Source: Robertkochia sediminum
Lineage (GTDB): Bacteria > Bacteroidota > Bacteroidia > Flavobacteriales > Flavobacteriaceae
DNA: 64,000 nt
NCBI RefSeq assembly: GCF_016786255.1
Contig: NZ_JADMKT010000077.1
Span: 1-64,000, forward strand
Direction of reading: 5' to 3'
The notes beneath the pieces are model-generated. The model ran no database searches. It was given only the letters and a program-made list of their open reading frames with translations, and was not told the DNA's origin. How positions within the stretch are numbered: position 1 is the stretch's first letter; each line of letters opens with the position of its first letter. A program made the translations under genes and the position numbers. This document shows positions 8,148 through 17,695 of this stretch, piece by piece.

Positions 8148-8597
8148 TTAGTCTTTGTTTTGGTCTTGATAAATTTTACGCTCTGAAATGAGGCCCTGTA
8201 TGGTTTCAGCAACATTGTAAAAGCCCTTTAGATCGCTCTCGCTTACATGATTGCGAATGGTATCATTGAATCTCAGAACTACCTCCCTGGAAATATCGCG
8301 CTTTTCCTTTCCTTCCGGAGTCAGACGAATGATCACACCGCGACCGTCATCCGGATTCGGCGTTCTGTATATAAGTCCGCGACCTTCAAGATTCTTGAGA
8401 AGGCGCGATAAGCTCGTGGCTTCCATACCCATGCGCGGACCTAAAGTAGTTGAGGGGGAACCGTTTTCCGGGTCTATGCTGAGTAAGGTGAAGCCCATAG
8501 CCATGGTCGACTCGAACTTATGAGCCTCTTCATTATACATACGGGTAACCAGTTGCCAGGTCGATCTCAGAACGTAGTCTATTGTTTTATCTTTCAT
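8148..8597 (-). CDS. MarR-family transcriptional regulator of the fad operon
   Basis: 149 residues with a MarR winged helix-turn-helix. The recognition-helix segment is MEATSLSRLLKNLEGRGLI and the wing is RTPNPDDGRGVIIRLTPEG. It is the first gene of the operon ahead of fadN, fadA and fadE. MarR proteins usually repress their own operon and respond to small ligands, so an acyl-CoA or fatty acid is a reasonable guess for the inducer. A perfect 12-bp palindrome just upstream of its -7 box is a candidate operator. The family is certain; target and ligand are inferred. Confidence 0.92.
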   Translation of the reverse strand: MKDKTIDYVLRSTWQLVTRMYNEEAHKFESTMAMGFTLLSIDPENGSPSTTLGPRMGMEATSLSRLLKNLEGRGLIYRTPNPDDGRGVIIRLTPEGKEKRDISREVVLRFNDTIRNHVSESDLKGFYNVAETIQGLISERKIYQDQNKD

Positions 8598-8617
8598 TGG
8601 GTCGTTGTCGATCTGAC

Positions 8618-8649
8618 CAAATATACAAATATTTTATTATGCATGCATA
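8618..8649 (-). promoter_or_regulatory. Promoter and candidate MarR operator of the fad operon
   Basis: On the minus strand TATATTTG (8625-8618) is a perfect Bacteroidota -7 box (TAnnTTTG), about 20 bases before the ATG. The perfect palindrome TATGCATGCATA (8638-8649) covers the spacer and -33 area, where a dimeric MarR repressor would block transcription. No clear -33 TTTG is seen. Operator function is inferred from position and symmetry. Confidence 0.55.
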
Positions 8650-8700
8650 GTAAATTTATAAGAATTCTCATATGAGAGGATTGTGTATTCTATGGCATAA

Positions 8701-8726
8701 AAAAAAGCTCCCCGGAGTGGGGAGCT
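8701..8726 (-). terminator. Terminator of the acyl-CoA synthetase gene
   Basis: Perfect 8-bp stem AGCTCCCC/GGGGAGCT with a GGAGT loop, followed on the minus strand by a run of T. It separates the acyl-CoA synthetase from the marR-fadNAE operon. Confidence 0.9.
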
Positions 8727-8752
8727 TAAATCATTATAACACAGATCACTAT

Positions 8753-10528
8753 TTATTCTTCGTGACCGTAAATATCATTATACAATTTAATGTACTTCTG
8801 CTTGATGATCTTACGCTTGAGTTTCATGGTCGGGGTAAGGTGACCTGCGTCGATACTCCAGAGGTCCGGAGTAAGCTCGAATAATTTCACCTTCTCCCAC
8901 TTCCCAAAGCGCTCATTATAATGGTCGATCTCTTCCTTGATACGGGCTTTAACCTCCGGGTGATTCACCAGTTCTTCGTTGTTCTTGAGTTCGATGTTGT
9001 GACGACGCGCCCATTCCATAACAAAGTCAAAACTTGGTTGCACCAGGGCGGCAGGCATTTTTTCGCCTTCACCTACGACCATGATCTGCTCGATAAAGCG
9101 CGATTGCTTCATCTCGTTCTCGATGATCTGTGGAGCGACATACTTACCCCCTGAGGTTTTGAACATTTCTTTCTTACGATCGGTAATTCTGAGGAATCCT
9201 TCGCTGTCGATCTCTCCAATATCTCCGGTGTGGAAATAGTCGCCGGTCATCACTTCAGCAGTGCGCTCTTCATCCTTGTAATACCCCATCATTACATTTG
9301 GTCCTTTACATAAGATCTCACCGTCTTCTGCGATCTTCACCTCAACTCCGGGAACGACCCTTCCCACAGTACCGATCTTCCATCCTCTGTTGTTCTGGTC
9401 GTTTACCGCGATCACAGGAGAGGTTTCTGTGAGTCCGTAACCTTCCATTACCGGCATTCCGGCAGCTCCGAATACACGGGCGAGTCGCGGTTGCAGGGCT
9501 GCACTACCCGAAACGAGGATCTTGATGTTGCCTCCAAGTCCTTCCTGCCATTTGCTGAAAATAAGCTTTCTGGCGATCCCGAGCTGGAATCCGTACCAGG
9601 CACCATTGGCGTTGTAAGGTTCGAATTTCTTTCCGAGTTCAATAGCCCAGAAGAAGAGACGTTTCTTAATTCCTGTAAGATCGGCACCTTTGGCGTAGAT
9701 CTTGTCGTATACCTTTTCGAGGAGTCGCGGCACCAAGGTCATCACCTCAGGCCTTACCTCTTTAAGGTTGTCGCTGATCGCTTCTATAGATTCTGCAAAA
9801 TAAATATTGATACCGCAGTATTGGTAGAGGTAGGTCACCATGCGCTCAAAGATGTGGCAGATAGGGAGGAAGCTCAATGCCTTGTCTCCCGTATCCAGGG
9901 GTACACGCTCTTTACTGGTGAGTACATTCGACACGATATTCTTATGAGAAAGCATAACGCCCTTTGGTCTTCCCGTTGTTCCTGAGGTATAGATCAGGGT
10001 GGCGAGATCTTCAGTTTTGACGTTGTCTTTACGTGTTTCGAGTTCCTTTTGGTTCGCTTCATTCTTACCCAGCTCGAGTACCTCTTTGTAATTTTTAGCA
10101 CCTTCTACCTGGTCAAAGGTGTAGATCTCTTTCAGGTTGGGGGTGAGGTCTTTAATGCTGTTTACTTTTTCAAGCAATTCTTCGTCGGAGACAAAACAAT
10201 ATTTAGCATCCGAATGATTGAGAATGTATGCGTAGTCTTCAGCAGAAATGGTCGGGTAGATAGGAACGTTCACCGCCCCGGTTTGTAATACCCCGATATC
10301 AGAAATATGCCATTCCGTTCGGTTGTTGGTGGAGATCAGAGCGATCTTCTCTCCCGGTTGGATGCCCAGCTCTATGAGCCCTCGGCTAAATTGATCGGCT
10401 AATCTGATGAATTCTCTGGTGGAAGTTTTCACCCACTCATCACCATATTTGGTGCAAAACGCTGCTTCTTGTTCGAAATTCTCCAGCTGGTATTGCGGAA
10501 TCTCAAATAAACGGGTAATGTTGGTCAT
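8753..10528 (-). CDS. fadD: Long-chain fatty acid-CoA ligase (AMP-forming)
   Basis: 591 residues. It activates fatty acids with ATP and CoA, feeding the beta-oxidation operon downstream. The adenylate-forming family motifs are present: P-loop-like LIYTSGTTGRPKGVMLSH near residues 180-197, GYGLTETSP, the hinge region YFHTGDIGEIDSEGFLRITDRKKEM, and the C-terminal region with KLKRKIIKQKY, which carries the mobile-domain lysine. No membrane segment is evident. It has its own terminator and therefore its own transcription unit, but adjacency to marR-fadNAE suggests common control. Eukaryote-like long-chain synthetases of this length are common in Bacteroidota. Confidence 0.93.
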   Translation of the reverse strand: MTNITRLFEIPQYQLENFEQEAAFCTKYGDEWVKTSTREFIRLADQFSRGLIELGIQPGEKIALISTNNRTEWHISDIGVLQTGAVNVPIYPTISAEDYAYILNHSDAKYCFVSDEELLEKVNSIKDLTPNLKEIYTFDQVEGAKNYKEVLELGKNEANQKELETRKDNVKTEDLATLIYTSGTTGRPKGVMLSHKNIVSNVLTSKERVPLDTGDKALSFLPICHIFERMVTYLYQYCGINIYFAESIEAISDNLKEVRPEVMTLVPRLLEKVYDKIYAKGADLTGIKKRLFFWAIELGKKFEPYNANGAWYGFQLGIARKLIFSKWQEGLGGNIKILVSGSAALQPRLARVFGAAGMPVMEGYGLTETSPVIAVNDQNNRGWKIGTVGRVVPGVEVKIAEDGEILCKGPNVMMGYYKDEERTAEVMTGDYFHTGDIGEIDSEGFLRITDRKKEMFKTSGGKYVAPQIIENEMKQSRFIEQIMVVGEGEKMPAALVQPSFDFVMEWARRHNIELKNNEELVNHPEVKARIKEEIDHYNERFGKWEKVKLFELTPDLWSIDAGHLTPTMKLKRKIIKQKYIKLYNDIYGHEE

Positions 10529-10591
10529 TCTTAGTGTTTTTTTCAGTTTTGCAAAATAGGAAAATTTCTGTATTACTTAATCAAATTCATA

Positions 10592-10622
10592 AAAAAAGGA
10601 GCTGCCATTTGGCAACTCCTTA
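10592..10622 (-). terminator. Terminator of purL
   Basis: Stem GGAG-TGCC / GGCA-CTCC with one C-A mismatch and an ATTT loop (10598-10619). An A-run at 10591-10597 supplies the T-tract on the minus strand. It lies about 25 bases after the purL stop. Confidence 0.85.
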
Positions 10623-10646
10623 ATTTTTAAGTTATAAAATTGGTGT

Positions 10647-13600
10647 TTATTTGGTTTCCAGCCACTTCCTTGCGTTCACAAAGGCTTCAACCCAGGGCGT
10701 TACCTCATCGTTGCGATCTTCAGGGTAATGCGCCCAGTTCCATGGGAAGGTCGAACGCTCCAGGTGAGGCATCATCACCAGGTGTCTTCCGCTGTCGTCG
10801 GTAAGCATTGCTGTGTTGAAGTCTGATCCGTTCGGATTTGCCGGATAGCCTTCATAACCGTATTTACCAACGATCTGGTAACGGTCTTCGGCATAAGGGA
10901 AACTGAATTTTCCCTCACCGTGTGCCGCCCAGATACCGAGGGTGGTTCCCGCCAGCGAAGAAAGCATCACCGATGGATTCTCCTGGATCTTTACCGACGT
11001 AAAGTTACATTCGAACTTGTGCGAATCGTTGTGAAGCATCTTTGGCTTCTCTTCGTGATTCGGGTTGATAAGGCCTAATTCGATGAAGAGCTGACATCCG
11101 TTGCAAACGCCCAGCGATAGGGTATCTTCTCTGTCGAAGAAGTTTCTCAGTGAGGTTCTGGCCTTTTCATTGTAAAGGAAGGCCCCGGCCCATCCTTTAG
11201 CACTTCCCAGTACATCTGAGTTGGAGAATCCTCCCACTGCGGCAATGAACTGAATATCTTCAAGGGTCTCTCTACCGCTTATCAGGTCGGTCATGTGTAC
11301 GTCTTTCACATCAAAACCTGCGAGGTACATGGCGTTGGCCATTTCGCGCTCTGAGTTACTTCCCTTTTCACGTATAATAGCTGCTTTGATGCGTTTTCCT
11401 GCAGGGGCCTCGGGACGCTTCCCGTCGAATTGTGCCGGGAAGGTGTATTGAAGCGGCTGATTCTTATAGTTGATATAGCGCTCTTCTGCTTTGTCCTTAC
11501 CACTTTGTTTTTGATCGATAAGGTAGGAGGTCTTGTACCAGATATCTCTTAACTGTGAAACGCTGAATGAGAAGGCGTCAGCGCCATTCTTGATCTGCAT
11601 ACGGTCTCCTTCTGTTACAGCTCCGATCTTGTGGAATGCAATTCCGCGTTCCTTAAGAAGTTGCTCTGCGGTCGCATCGTCTTTCGCCTGGAAGACCACG
11701 GCTACATTCTCGTTGAAGAGGGCTTTGGCCGAATCGGTTTCTTCCAATGCATCGAGGTTGATCTGTGCTCCCAGGTCATTGTCTGCAAAACACATTTCCA
11801 AAAGTGTGGTAATGAGTCCGCCACCGGCTACATCGTGTCCCGCAAGGATCTGTCTGTCTTTGATCAGGTCCTGGATGGCATCAAAGGCCTTGGCCAGGTA
11901 AGCGGCATCGCTAACAGAAGCACCTTTATCACCCACGCTATTGAGCACCTGGGCAAAAGAGGTTCCTCCGATCTCGAGGGATTGCTGAGAGAGGTTGAGG
12001 TAGTAAATGCTTCCTCCGTCTTTTTGGAGGACAGGGGTTACCACCTTAGTAATATCGTTACAGTTTCCTGCTGCCGAAATGATCACGGTTCCCGGGGCGA
12101 TCACTTCCTCATTGGGATATTTTTGTTTCATCGACAGGGAGTCTTTTCCTGTCGGAATATTAATACCGAGGTCGATAGCGAATTGCGAACACCCTTCTAC
12201 AGCGTCATAAAGTCTGGCGTCTTCCCCTTCGTTCTTACATGGCCACATCCAGTTGGCAGAGAGGGATACCGATCTGAGTCCGTCCTTAAGCGGCGCCCAA
12301 ACGATATTGGTAAGCGATTCTGCGATCGCTACGCGGCTACCGGCTACCGGGTCGATAAGGGCCAGTACCGGGGCGTGCCCGATAGAAGTGGCAATACCTT
12401 CTTTCCCCTGGTAGTCGAGGGCCATAACCCCACAATTGCTCAATGGCAATTGAAGCGGTCCAACACATTGCTGACGTGCTACGCGTCCGCTTACACAACG
12501 GTCTACCTTGTTGGTAAGCCAGTCTTTACAGGCAACTGCTTCTAATTGAAGTACCTGCTCCAGCAATTGCGGAATGGCTTCTGTGGTATATTGAGGAGCC
12601 TGATAGTTTCTGGCTACCTTTTTATCGTTCATTATGGTCTTGGGAGAACTTCCGAACATATCGTTCATCTCCAGGTCCATTGGAGTGGCTCCGGTACTTG
12701 ACGACTTAAAGGTAAAACGGTCGTCTCCGGTTACTTCACCTACCTCATACATGGGCGATCGCTCTCTTTCGGCGATCTTTCTCAGTTTTTCGGTGTGGGC
12801 CTCAGAAATAACCAGTCCCATACGCTCCTGACTTTCGTTTCCGATAAGTTCTTTGAGCGAAAGGGTAGGGTCTCCCACAGGAAGTTTATCGGTGTCGATA
12901 AGGCCACCGGTCTCTTCAACCAATTCTGAAAGACAGTTAAGGTGACCTCCGGCTCCGTGGTCGTGAATAGAAACGATCTCGTTCGTATCGCTCTCTACCA
13001 TCCCGCGTACGGCATTGGCGACACGCTTTTGCATTTCGGGATTCGATCGCTGGATCGCATTGAGCTCGATCCCACTGGAGAATTCTCCGGTATCGGCAGA
13101 CGATACGGCAGCTCCTCCCATCCCGATACGGTAGTTGTCACCACCTAGTACCACGATCTTATCTTTGGGTTGCGGGGTGTCTTTTTTGGCTTGGGCGGCC
13201 TTGCCATACCCGATACCTCCGGCTAGCATGATCACCTTGTCAAAACCGAGTTTGCGCGCTTCTTCCTCGTGTTCGAAGGTGAGTACCGAACCGGCGATAA
13301 GGGGCTGTCCGAACTTGTTCCCGAAATCAGAAGCTCCGTTAGAGGCCTTGATCAGGATGTCCATTGGAGTTTGGTACAGCCAGTCGCGTGCTGCCATTTT
13401 CTGCTCCCATGGGCGGTTGGCTTCCAATCGGGAGTATGAGGTCATATATACAGCAGTCCCTGCCATAGGCAATGATCCTTGTCCGCCGGCAAGACGGTCG
13501 CGGATCTCTCCTCCCGAACCGGTAGCGGCCCCGTTAAAAGGCTCTACGGTAGTAGGGAAGTTGTGGGTTTCTGCTTTCAGGGAGATCACCGAATCAAAAT

Positions 13601-14309
13601 CGGTCACCTGGTAGTAATCGGGTTTTTCCGGACTCTTAGGGGCGAATTGCTGTACCCTTGGCCCTTTTAAAAAGGCGACGTTGTCCTTGTAGGCCGAAAC
13701 GATATCGTTCGGGTGGGCTTCAGAGGTTTTTTTGATCATCTTGAAAAGCGATACCGGCTTCTCTTCTCCGTCGATCACGAAGGTTCCGTTAAAGATCTTG
13801 TGGCGACAGTGCTCCGAATTGATCTGTGCAAAACCGTATACCTCGGCATCGGTAAGCTTACGCCCCAGGCGCTCTGCCAGGGCGTTGAGGTAATCGATCT
13901 CCTCCTGGCTCAGGGCCAGACCTTCTTTTTCGTTATAGGCTGCAATATCGTCGATCGCTTCGATGGGCTGCGGATCCAGGTGGATGTCGAAGATATCCTG
14001 GTCGAGTTTGGCGAACTTCTGGCTTAACATCGGGTCGAAGTCGGTGTCATCGGCTTCAGTGGCAATAAATTCCTCGATACGAATAAGCCCTGTGATCCCC
14101 ATATTCTGGGTGATCTCCACGGCATTGGTACTCCATGGAGTAACCATGGCTGCTCGCGGACCGATAAAATACCGGTCTACCGTATCGGTGTCAATAGCAG
14201 GAGCGTCGCCAAAAAGCCAGGTGAGTTTTGAGGTGTCTTCCTTTGAGAGTGCTTTGGAGGTTTCTACAGCAAAAACCTTCTCTTTTGGGTTTCCGAAGAA
14301 AACGATCAT
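10647..14309 (-). CDS. purL: Phosphoribosylformylglycinamidine synthase (single chain)
   Basis: 1220 residues from the ATG at 14309; a TTG nine bases upstream in frame is less likely. It converts FGAR to FGAM with ATP and glutamine in purine synthesis. It is the large single-chain type: an N-terminal linker and PurS-like domain, two AIR-synthetase-like halves (with [20 protein letters not shown] and [15 protein letters not shown]), and a C-terminal class I glutaminase with the nucleophile in [10 protein letters not shown] and the His/Glu region in [12 protein letters not shown]. Single-chain PurL is usual in Bacteroidota, unlike the PurS/Q/L system of Bacillus. The gene stands alone and has its own terminator. 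Confidence 0.97.
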   Translation of the reverse strand: MIVFFGNPKEKVFAVETSKALSKEDTSKLTWLFGDAPAIDTDTVDRYFIGPRAAMVTPWSTNAVEITQNMGITGLIRIEEFIATEADDTDFDPMLSQKFAKLDQDIFDIHLDPQPIEAIDDIAAYNEKEGLALSQEEIDYLNALAERLGRKLTDAEVYGFAQINSEHCRHKIFNGTFVIDGEEKPVSLFKMIKKTSEAHPNDIVSAYKDNVAFLKGPRVQQFAPKSPEKPDYYQVTDFDSVISLKAETHNFPTTVEPFNGAATGSGGEIRDRLAGGQGSLPMAGTAVYMTSYSRLEANRPWEQKMAARDWLYQTPMDILIKASNGASDFGNKFGQPLIAGSVLTFEHEEEARKLGFDKVIMLAGGIGYGKAAQAKKDTPQPKDKIVVLGGDNYRIGMGGAAVSSADTGEFSSGIELNAIQRSNPEMQKRVANAVRGMVESDTNEIVSIHDHGAGGHLNCLSELVEETGGLIDTDKLPVGDPTLSLKELIGNESQERMGLVISEAHTEKLRKIAERERSPMYEVGEVTGDDRFTFKSSSTGATPMDLEMNDMFGSSPKTIMNDKKVARNYQAPQYTTEAIPQLLEQVLQLEAVACKDWLTNKVDRCVSGRVARQQCVGPLQLPLSNCGVMALDYQGKEGIATSIGHAPVLALIDPVAGSRVAIAESLTNIVWAPLKDGLRSVSLSANWMWPCKNEGEDARLYDAVEGCSQFAIDLGINIPTGKDSLSMKQKYPNEEVIAPGTVIISAAGNCNDITKVVTPVLQKDGGSIYYLNLSQQSLEIGGTSFAQVLNSVGDKGASVSDAAYLAKAFDAIQDLIKDRQILAGHDVAGGGLITTLLEMCFADNDLGAQINLDALEETDSAKALFNENVAVVFQAKDDATAEQLLKERGIAFHKIGAVTEGDRMQIKNGADAFSFSVSQLRDIWYKTSYLIDQKQSGKDKAEERYINYKNQPLQYTFPAQFDGKRPEAPAGKRIKAAIIREKGSNSEREMANAMYLAGFDVKDVHMTDLISGRETLEDIQFIAAVGGFSNSDVLGSAKGWAGAFLYNEKARTSLRNFFDREDTLSLGVCNGCQLFIELGLINPNHEEKPKMLHNDSHKFECNFTSVKIQENPSVMLSSLAGTTLGIWAAHGEGKFSFPYAEDRYQIVGKYGYEGYPANPNGSDFNTAMLTDDSGRHLVMMPHLERSTFPWNWAHYPEDRNDEVTPWVEAFVNARKWLETK

Positions 14310-14320
14310 AGATTGCAAAA

Positions 14321-14374
14321 TTAGGGTCCGTTAACGGGAGCGGACTAATGATTGATTTTGAAAGCGCAAAAATA
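14321..14374 (-). promoter_or_regulatory. purL leader: -7-like box and start-proximal hairpin
   Basis: TATTTTTG on the minus strand (14374-14367) fits the -7 consensus, but no -33 TTTG lies at normal spacing. Between it and the start codon is a hairpin (14321-14348), TTAGTCCG/CGGACCCTAA with one bulged base, ending about 11 bases before the ATG, where it could affect ribosome loading. A purine-responsive role is only a guess. Confidence 0.35.
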
Positions 14375-14607
14375 CAATTTTTTAACTCAAAAAAGCGGCC
14401 AATCCGGAGGAATACCTTACAGAAAAAAGGACGTCTTGTTCCGTAGGATCACTTTTTGAGAAGTGCCCCTGTTTATTCCTTGGGGTAGTGGAGGTTTAGT
14501 GTTGTTTTTTTTTGATCCTGGCAGGTTGTGGCAAAACGCGCCAAAACCCCGGAGAGCTTCTGTGGGGTTGCTCCATTTCCGGGATTTTATTGTTCGTCAA
14601 ATGCCAA
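14375..14607. other. Intergenic stretch without a recognised gene
   Basis: About 230 bp between the purL promoter area and the miniprotein terminator. It contains several G+C-rich inverted repeats, for example AACCCC/GGGGTT around 14550-14575, but no convincing T-tract, reading frame or known RNA fold. A plus-strand frame of 78 codons at 14463-14699 has no family resemblance or signal and was not called. Confidence 0.5.
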
Positions 14608-14637
14608 CAAAAAACCCGCCAGGGTTACTTGCGGGTA
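14608..14637 (-). terminator. Terminator of the 27-residue miniprotein gene
   Basis: Stem ACCCGC/GCGGGT (14614-14619 and 14631-14636) with an 11-base loop, followed on the minus strand by TTTTTTG. It lies 33 bases past the small gene stop, which supports that gene being a real transcription unit. Confidence 0.75.
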
Positions 14638-14669
14638 GTGATGCTGTGAGCGGGGAATTATCCCAGTGT

Positions 14670-14753
14670 TCAGGTGGTGTACTCGTAGACTACGGTTAAG
14701 ATAGCCAAGATAGCGCCAACGATCACTGCGATCCAGATTGTTCGGGTTTTCAT
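14670..14753 (-). CDS. 27-residue single-pass membrane miniprotein
   Basis: An 84-base frame encoding MKTRTIWIAVIVGAILAILT then VVYEYTT. It has a short basic N-terminus, one hydrophobic helix of about 18 residues and a polar tail, the layout of bacterial membrane miniproteins that tune transporters or kinases. It is followed by its own terminator. Support comes from the start codon, amphipathic design and terminator; I know no family name and cannot confirm translation. The neighbours, purL and the rRNA methyltransferase, do not suggest a function. Confidence 0.55.
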   Translation of the reverse strand: MKTRTIWIAVIVGAILAILTVVYEYTT

Positions 14754-14864
14754 ATAATTACTGTTGGAGGCATGAAAGGTTAATCGCTTTCAACGCGGTT
14801 ATTTACTGAGTAAAATACAATAATTTATTAAAAACCAACAACTTGAATATATGAAAGGACGATA

Positions 14865-16085
14865 TTATCCCTGAGGGGTACGTTCTAAGAGCGCCAGGTA
14901 AAATCCGTCAAACCCCGATTCGGATGCCATGATGCTGCGGTCCTTTTTGAGTTTAAAGCCTTTTCCGCTTTCACTGTTCAGGAATTTGTCTACCTGCTGC
15001 CTGTTCTCAGAGGGTAAGATCGAACAAGTCGCATAGACCATTTGTCCGCCTTCCTTGACCATCTTCGAGTAGTCTCTCAGGATCTGCTGTTGTGTTTCCC
15101 TGATGCTGTCGAGAAATTCGGGTTGCAGTTTCCATTTGGCGTCGGGATTACGTCTCAGTACCCCGAGTCCGCTACAGGGCGCGTCGATAAGTACGCGGTC
15201 GGCTTTGTCGTGGAGCTTTTTGATGACCTTGGTCGAGTCGATCTCACGGGTCTCGATATTGTGAACCCCGTTACGCCGGCAGCGTCTTTTGAGTTCTTTG
15301 AGCTTATTGCCGTAAATGTCCATGGCAATGATCTGCCCTTTATTGTCCATCAGGCTCGCCAGGTGAAGGGTTTTGCCACCGGCACCGGCACAGGTATCTA
15401 CCACGCGCATGCCCGGTTCGGGTTTGAGCATGGGGGCTACCAATTGTGATGAGGCATCCTGAACTTCGAACCATCCGTCTTTAAAGGCCTGCGTCTGAAA
15501 CACATTGGCGCGTTCTTCGAGGACGAGGGCATCGGGGTAACCCTTGAGGTCGTCGGTGTAAATTCCGTCTTCTGCAAGCGCTTTTTTGAGTTCTTTTTTT
15601 GTCGTTTTAAGCGTATTCACTCTCAGGATCACATCGGCCTGCTTATTGAGAGCGGTGATCTCCTTGTCCCAAAGGGCTTCTCCAAGCTCTTTTTTACCCA
15701 GTTCATCAAGCCAGTCGGGAATAGATTCGCGGTATTTACGCTCTTTGCTCAATTCGTCGAATTTCCCCTTGATCCTTCTGGTAGGCGTGCCTTCGAGCTG
15801 CTTCCAGTCGGGCAGGCGAATACCGCGAAGTACGGCCCATACGGCAAATACACGCCACAGGTCTTCACGGCTGTAAGGCGGATTAACCCCGGCAATAACC
15901 GTGTAAAGACGTTTCCATCGTACGATCTCATAGGTGGTTTCTGCTATAAAAGCACGGTCTCGGGCACCCCAGCGTTTATCGCGCTTGAGTAGCTTTTCTA
16001 CGACCTTGTCGGCGTATTCCTTTTCATTAAAAATGCTGTGTAACCCGTCTATGACCGCGTATACGAGGTTTCTGTGTAGTCTCAT
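14865..16085 (-). CDS. RsmB/NOP-family rRNA cytosine-C5 methyltransferase
   Basis: 406 residues from the ATG at 16085. A longer in-frame extension exists but would run antisense through the neighbouring gene. The enzyme methylates a cytosine in rRNA using S-adenosylmethionine. The N-terminal 130 residues are NusB-like helical. The Rossmann part has the SAM motif VVDTCAGAGGKTLHLA, the catalytic VLIDAPCSGLGVLRRNPD, and VYATCSILPSEN, where the second Cys acts in product release. The exact target base cannot be told from sequence. It is divergent from the Asp-box lipoprotein gene. Confidence 0.93.
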   Translation of the reverse strand: MRLHRNLVYAVIDGLHSIFNEKEYADKVVEKLLKRDKRWGARDRAFIAETTYEIVRWKRLYTVIAGVNPPYSREDLWRVFAVWAVLRGIRLPDWKQLEGTPTRRIKGKFDELSKERKYRESIPDWLDELGKKELGEALWDKEITALNKQADVILRVNTLKTTKKELKKALAEDGIYTDDLKGYPDALVLEERANVFQTQAFKDGWFEVQDASSQLVAPMLKPEPGMRVVDTCAGAGGKTLHLASLMDNKGQIIAMDIYGNKLKELKRRCRRNGVHNIETREIDSTKVIKKLHDKADRVLIDAPCSGLGVLRRNPDAKWKLQPEFLDSIRETQQQILRDYSKMVKEGGQMVYATCSILPSENRQQVDKFLNSESGKGFKLKKDRSIMASESGFDGFYLALLERTPQG

Positions 16086-16160
16086 TGCCTTCTGATAAAT
16101 TGTATGCAAAGTTATTGCTTTGTGAACGATTACGCTTAATTTTAAGCGCAAATTCAACCT

Positions 16161-17198
16161 ATGATCCGTTATTTCTTCATTTTGATTCTCCTGGCATCCT
16201 GTGCTGTGGAGCCGGAATTCGTTCCTAAACAATACAAAGCTGTTGAGGTAGCATCGCTGTTCGCAGACAGCGTGAGCATCAGGGCGATCACCTTGATGGG
16301 GAAGAACCTGGCCTTTGCGGGGTCCGATAATACCTATGGCATTTACAATGCCGGCGATACTCAGGCACGTGCTTCCCGACTGCGAATTGACAGTGTGAAT
16401 ACCGAATTTCGTGCGGTGGCGGCTACTTCGAACGATTTCTTTATGTTGGGCGTAGGCGATCCGGCCTTGCTTTTCAAGACCGGTGACTCCGGAGCAATGG
16501 AACTGGCGTATATGGAAGAACACGAAAAGGTGTTTTACGATGCTATGGCCTTCTGGAATGATATGGAGGGAATCGCTATGGGCGACCCTACCGATGGCTG
16601 TATCTCGATCATCGTAACACGCGATGGTGGCCGAACCTGGCAAAAGTTGCCGTGTTCGATGCTTCCCGAAGCGGCAGAGGGCGAGGCGGCTTTTGCGGCC
16701 AGTAATACCAATATTTCCATTGTGGGCGACCACGCGTGGATCGCCACCGGAGGGGTGCGTTCCCGCATCTTGTATTCACCCGATAAAGGCCGTACATGGC
16801 AGGTTTTCGATACTCCGGTGGTGCAGGGCGAGCCTACCCAGGGTATGTATTCTGTTGCTTTTTACGATGAACAACTCGGGTTTGCTATTGGAGGCGATTA
16901 CACCAATCCTGAAGAAAATACCGCCAATAAGATCCGTACCATCGATGGTGGAAAGACCTGGCAGGTAGTGGGCTCAAGGATGGATCCCGGTTACCTCTCC
17001 TGCGTTCAGTATATCCCCGGACGAAAAGGGCAGGAGCTTGTGGCTGTAGGCTTTCAGGGAATCTGGTTCTCCAACGACGGGGGCGATTCCTTTACCAAGA
17101 TCTCTGATGAACCTTTTTATACCTTGCGATTTAATAGCGATAGCACGGCCTTTGCAGCCGGAAGGAATCGCTTGGCCAAATTAACTTTTAAGGAGTAG
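16161..17198 (+). CDS. Asp-box beta-propeller lipoprotein (YCF48-like)
   Basis: 345 residues. The N-terminal signal ends in LLASC, so Cys14 would be lipidated. The body is built from sialidase-type Asp-box repeats: TRDGGRTW, SPDKGRTW, TIDGGKTW and SNDGGDSF, spaced about 50-60 residues apart. This predicts a beta-propeller at the outer membrane or in the periplasm. Homologues are annotated as oxidoreductase or photosystem-assembly-like proteins by fold only, so no enzymatic role is claimed. It converges with the ECF operon. Confidence 0.88.
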   Translation: MIRYFFILILLASCAVEPEFVPKQYKAVEVASLFADSVSIRAITLMGKNLAFAGSDNTYGIYNAGDTQARASRLRIDSVNTEFRAVAATSNDFFMLGVGDPALLFKTGDSGAMELAYMEEHEKVFYDAMAFWNDMEGIAMGDPTDGCISIIVTRDGGRTWQKLPCSMLPEAAEGEAAFAASNTNISIVGDHAWIATGGVRSRILYSPDKGRTWQVFDTPVVQGEPTQGMYSVAFYDEQLGFAIGGDYTNPEENTANKIRTIDGGKTWQVVGSRMDPGYLSCVQYIPGRKGQELVAVGFQGIWFSNDGGDSFTKISDEPFYTLRFNSDSTAFAAGRNRLAKLTFKE

Positions 17199-17224
17199 TG
17201 CCTTCCCGGCAAGGATGGCAACCC

Positions 17225-17677
17225 TTATTTGCGGCGGTTGCCGGACCTTTTCTGTTGATACTTTCGGAGGAGTTCCCTTCTGAATTTTTCTTCCAGAACC
17301 TGGAGGTAAACGACCTTTCGCGGACTCAAAATAGTGCGAAGGTCATTGATAAACCCTTGCTCTAAGGTGAAGATGCGCTTTTCAAGATCCTGGTACGCAT
17401 CAATAATGTTTTTGGCTTCTGCATCGGTGATGGAACGCAGACCATCGCTCCCCAGGTTTCTCTTTAAAGCGCCCATCTCAACTACCCTAAGCTTGTAGAT
17501 GGCTTCTTCATGGGTGTTGTAAACAGGCCAGAACTTCTGAGCCTCCTCCGGGGTGAGCTCAAGGTTTTCGGTTAGGTAGGCGATCTTTAGTGATTTTATG
17601 CGTTCCCTGCGGCCTTCCTGGGCCTGAAGGCCGGTAAAGGTGAGGAGGGTAACTGCGATGAGGATAATGTTTTTCAT
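17225..17677 (-). CDS. Periplasmic Spy/CpxP-like sensor protein
   Basis: 150 residues with a signal peptide (cleavage after LQAQ). The mature part is helical and charged, with the LTPEEAQKFWPVYN motif common in Bacteroidota proteins annotated as heavy-metal-resistance sensors, a relative of the Spy/CpxP LTxxQ motif. The C-terminus is strongly basic. It is the third gene after an ECF sigma factor and a membrane anti-sigma-like protein, so it probably takes part in envelope stress sensing. The family is moderately sure; a metal ligand is not implied. Confidence 0.8.
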   Translation of the reverse strand: MKNIILIAVTLLTFTGLQAQEGRRERIKSLKIAYLTENLELTPEEAQKFWPVYNTHEEAIYKLRVVEMGALKRNLGSDGLRSITDAEAKNIIDAYQDLEKRIFTLEQGFINDLRTILSPRKVVYLQVLEEKFRRELLRKYQQKRSGNRRK

Positions 17678-17695
17678 GGGTCTTGAGATATCGGT

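Noticed and set aside
14463-14699. 78-codon plus-strand frame
   Set aside because: No family features, no promoter or coupling, and it overlaps the miniprotein gene and terminator on the other strand.
16086-16733. N-terminal extension of the rRNA methyltransferase frame
   Set aside because: It would run antisense through a well-supported lipoprotein gene. The ATG at 16085 starts the NusB-like domain at the normal place.
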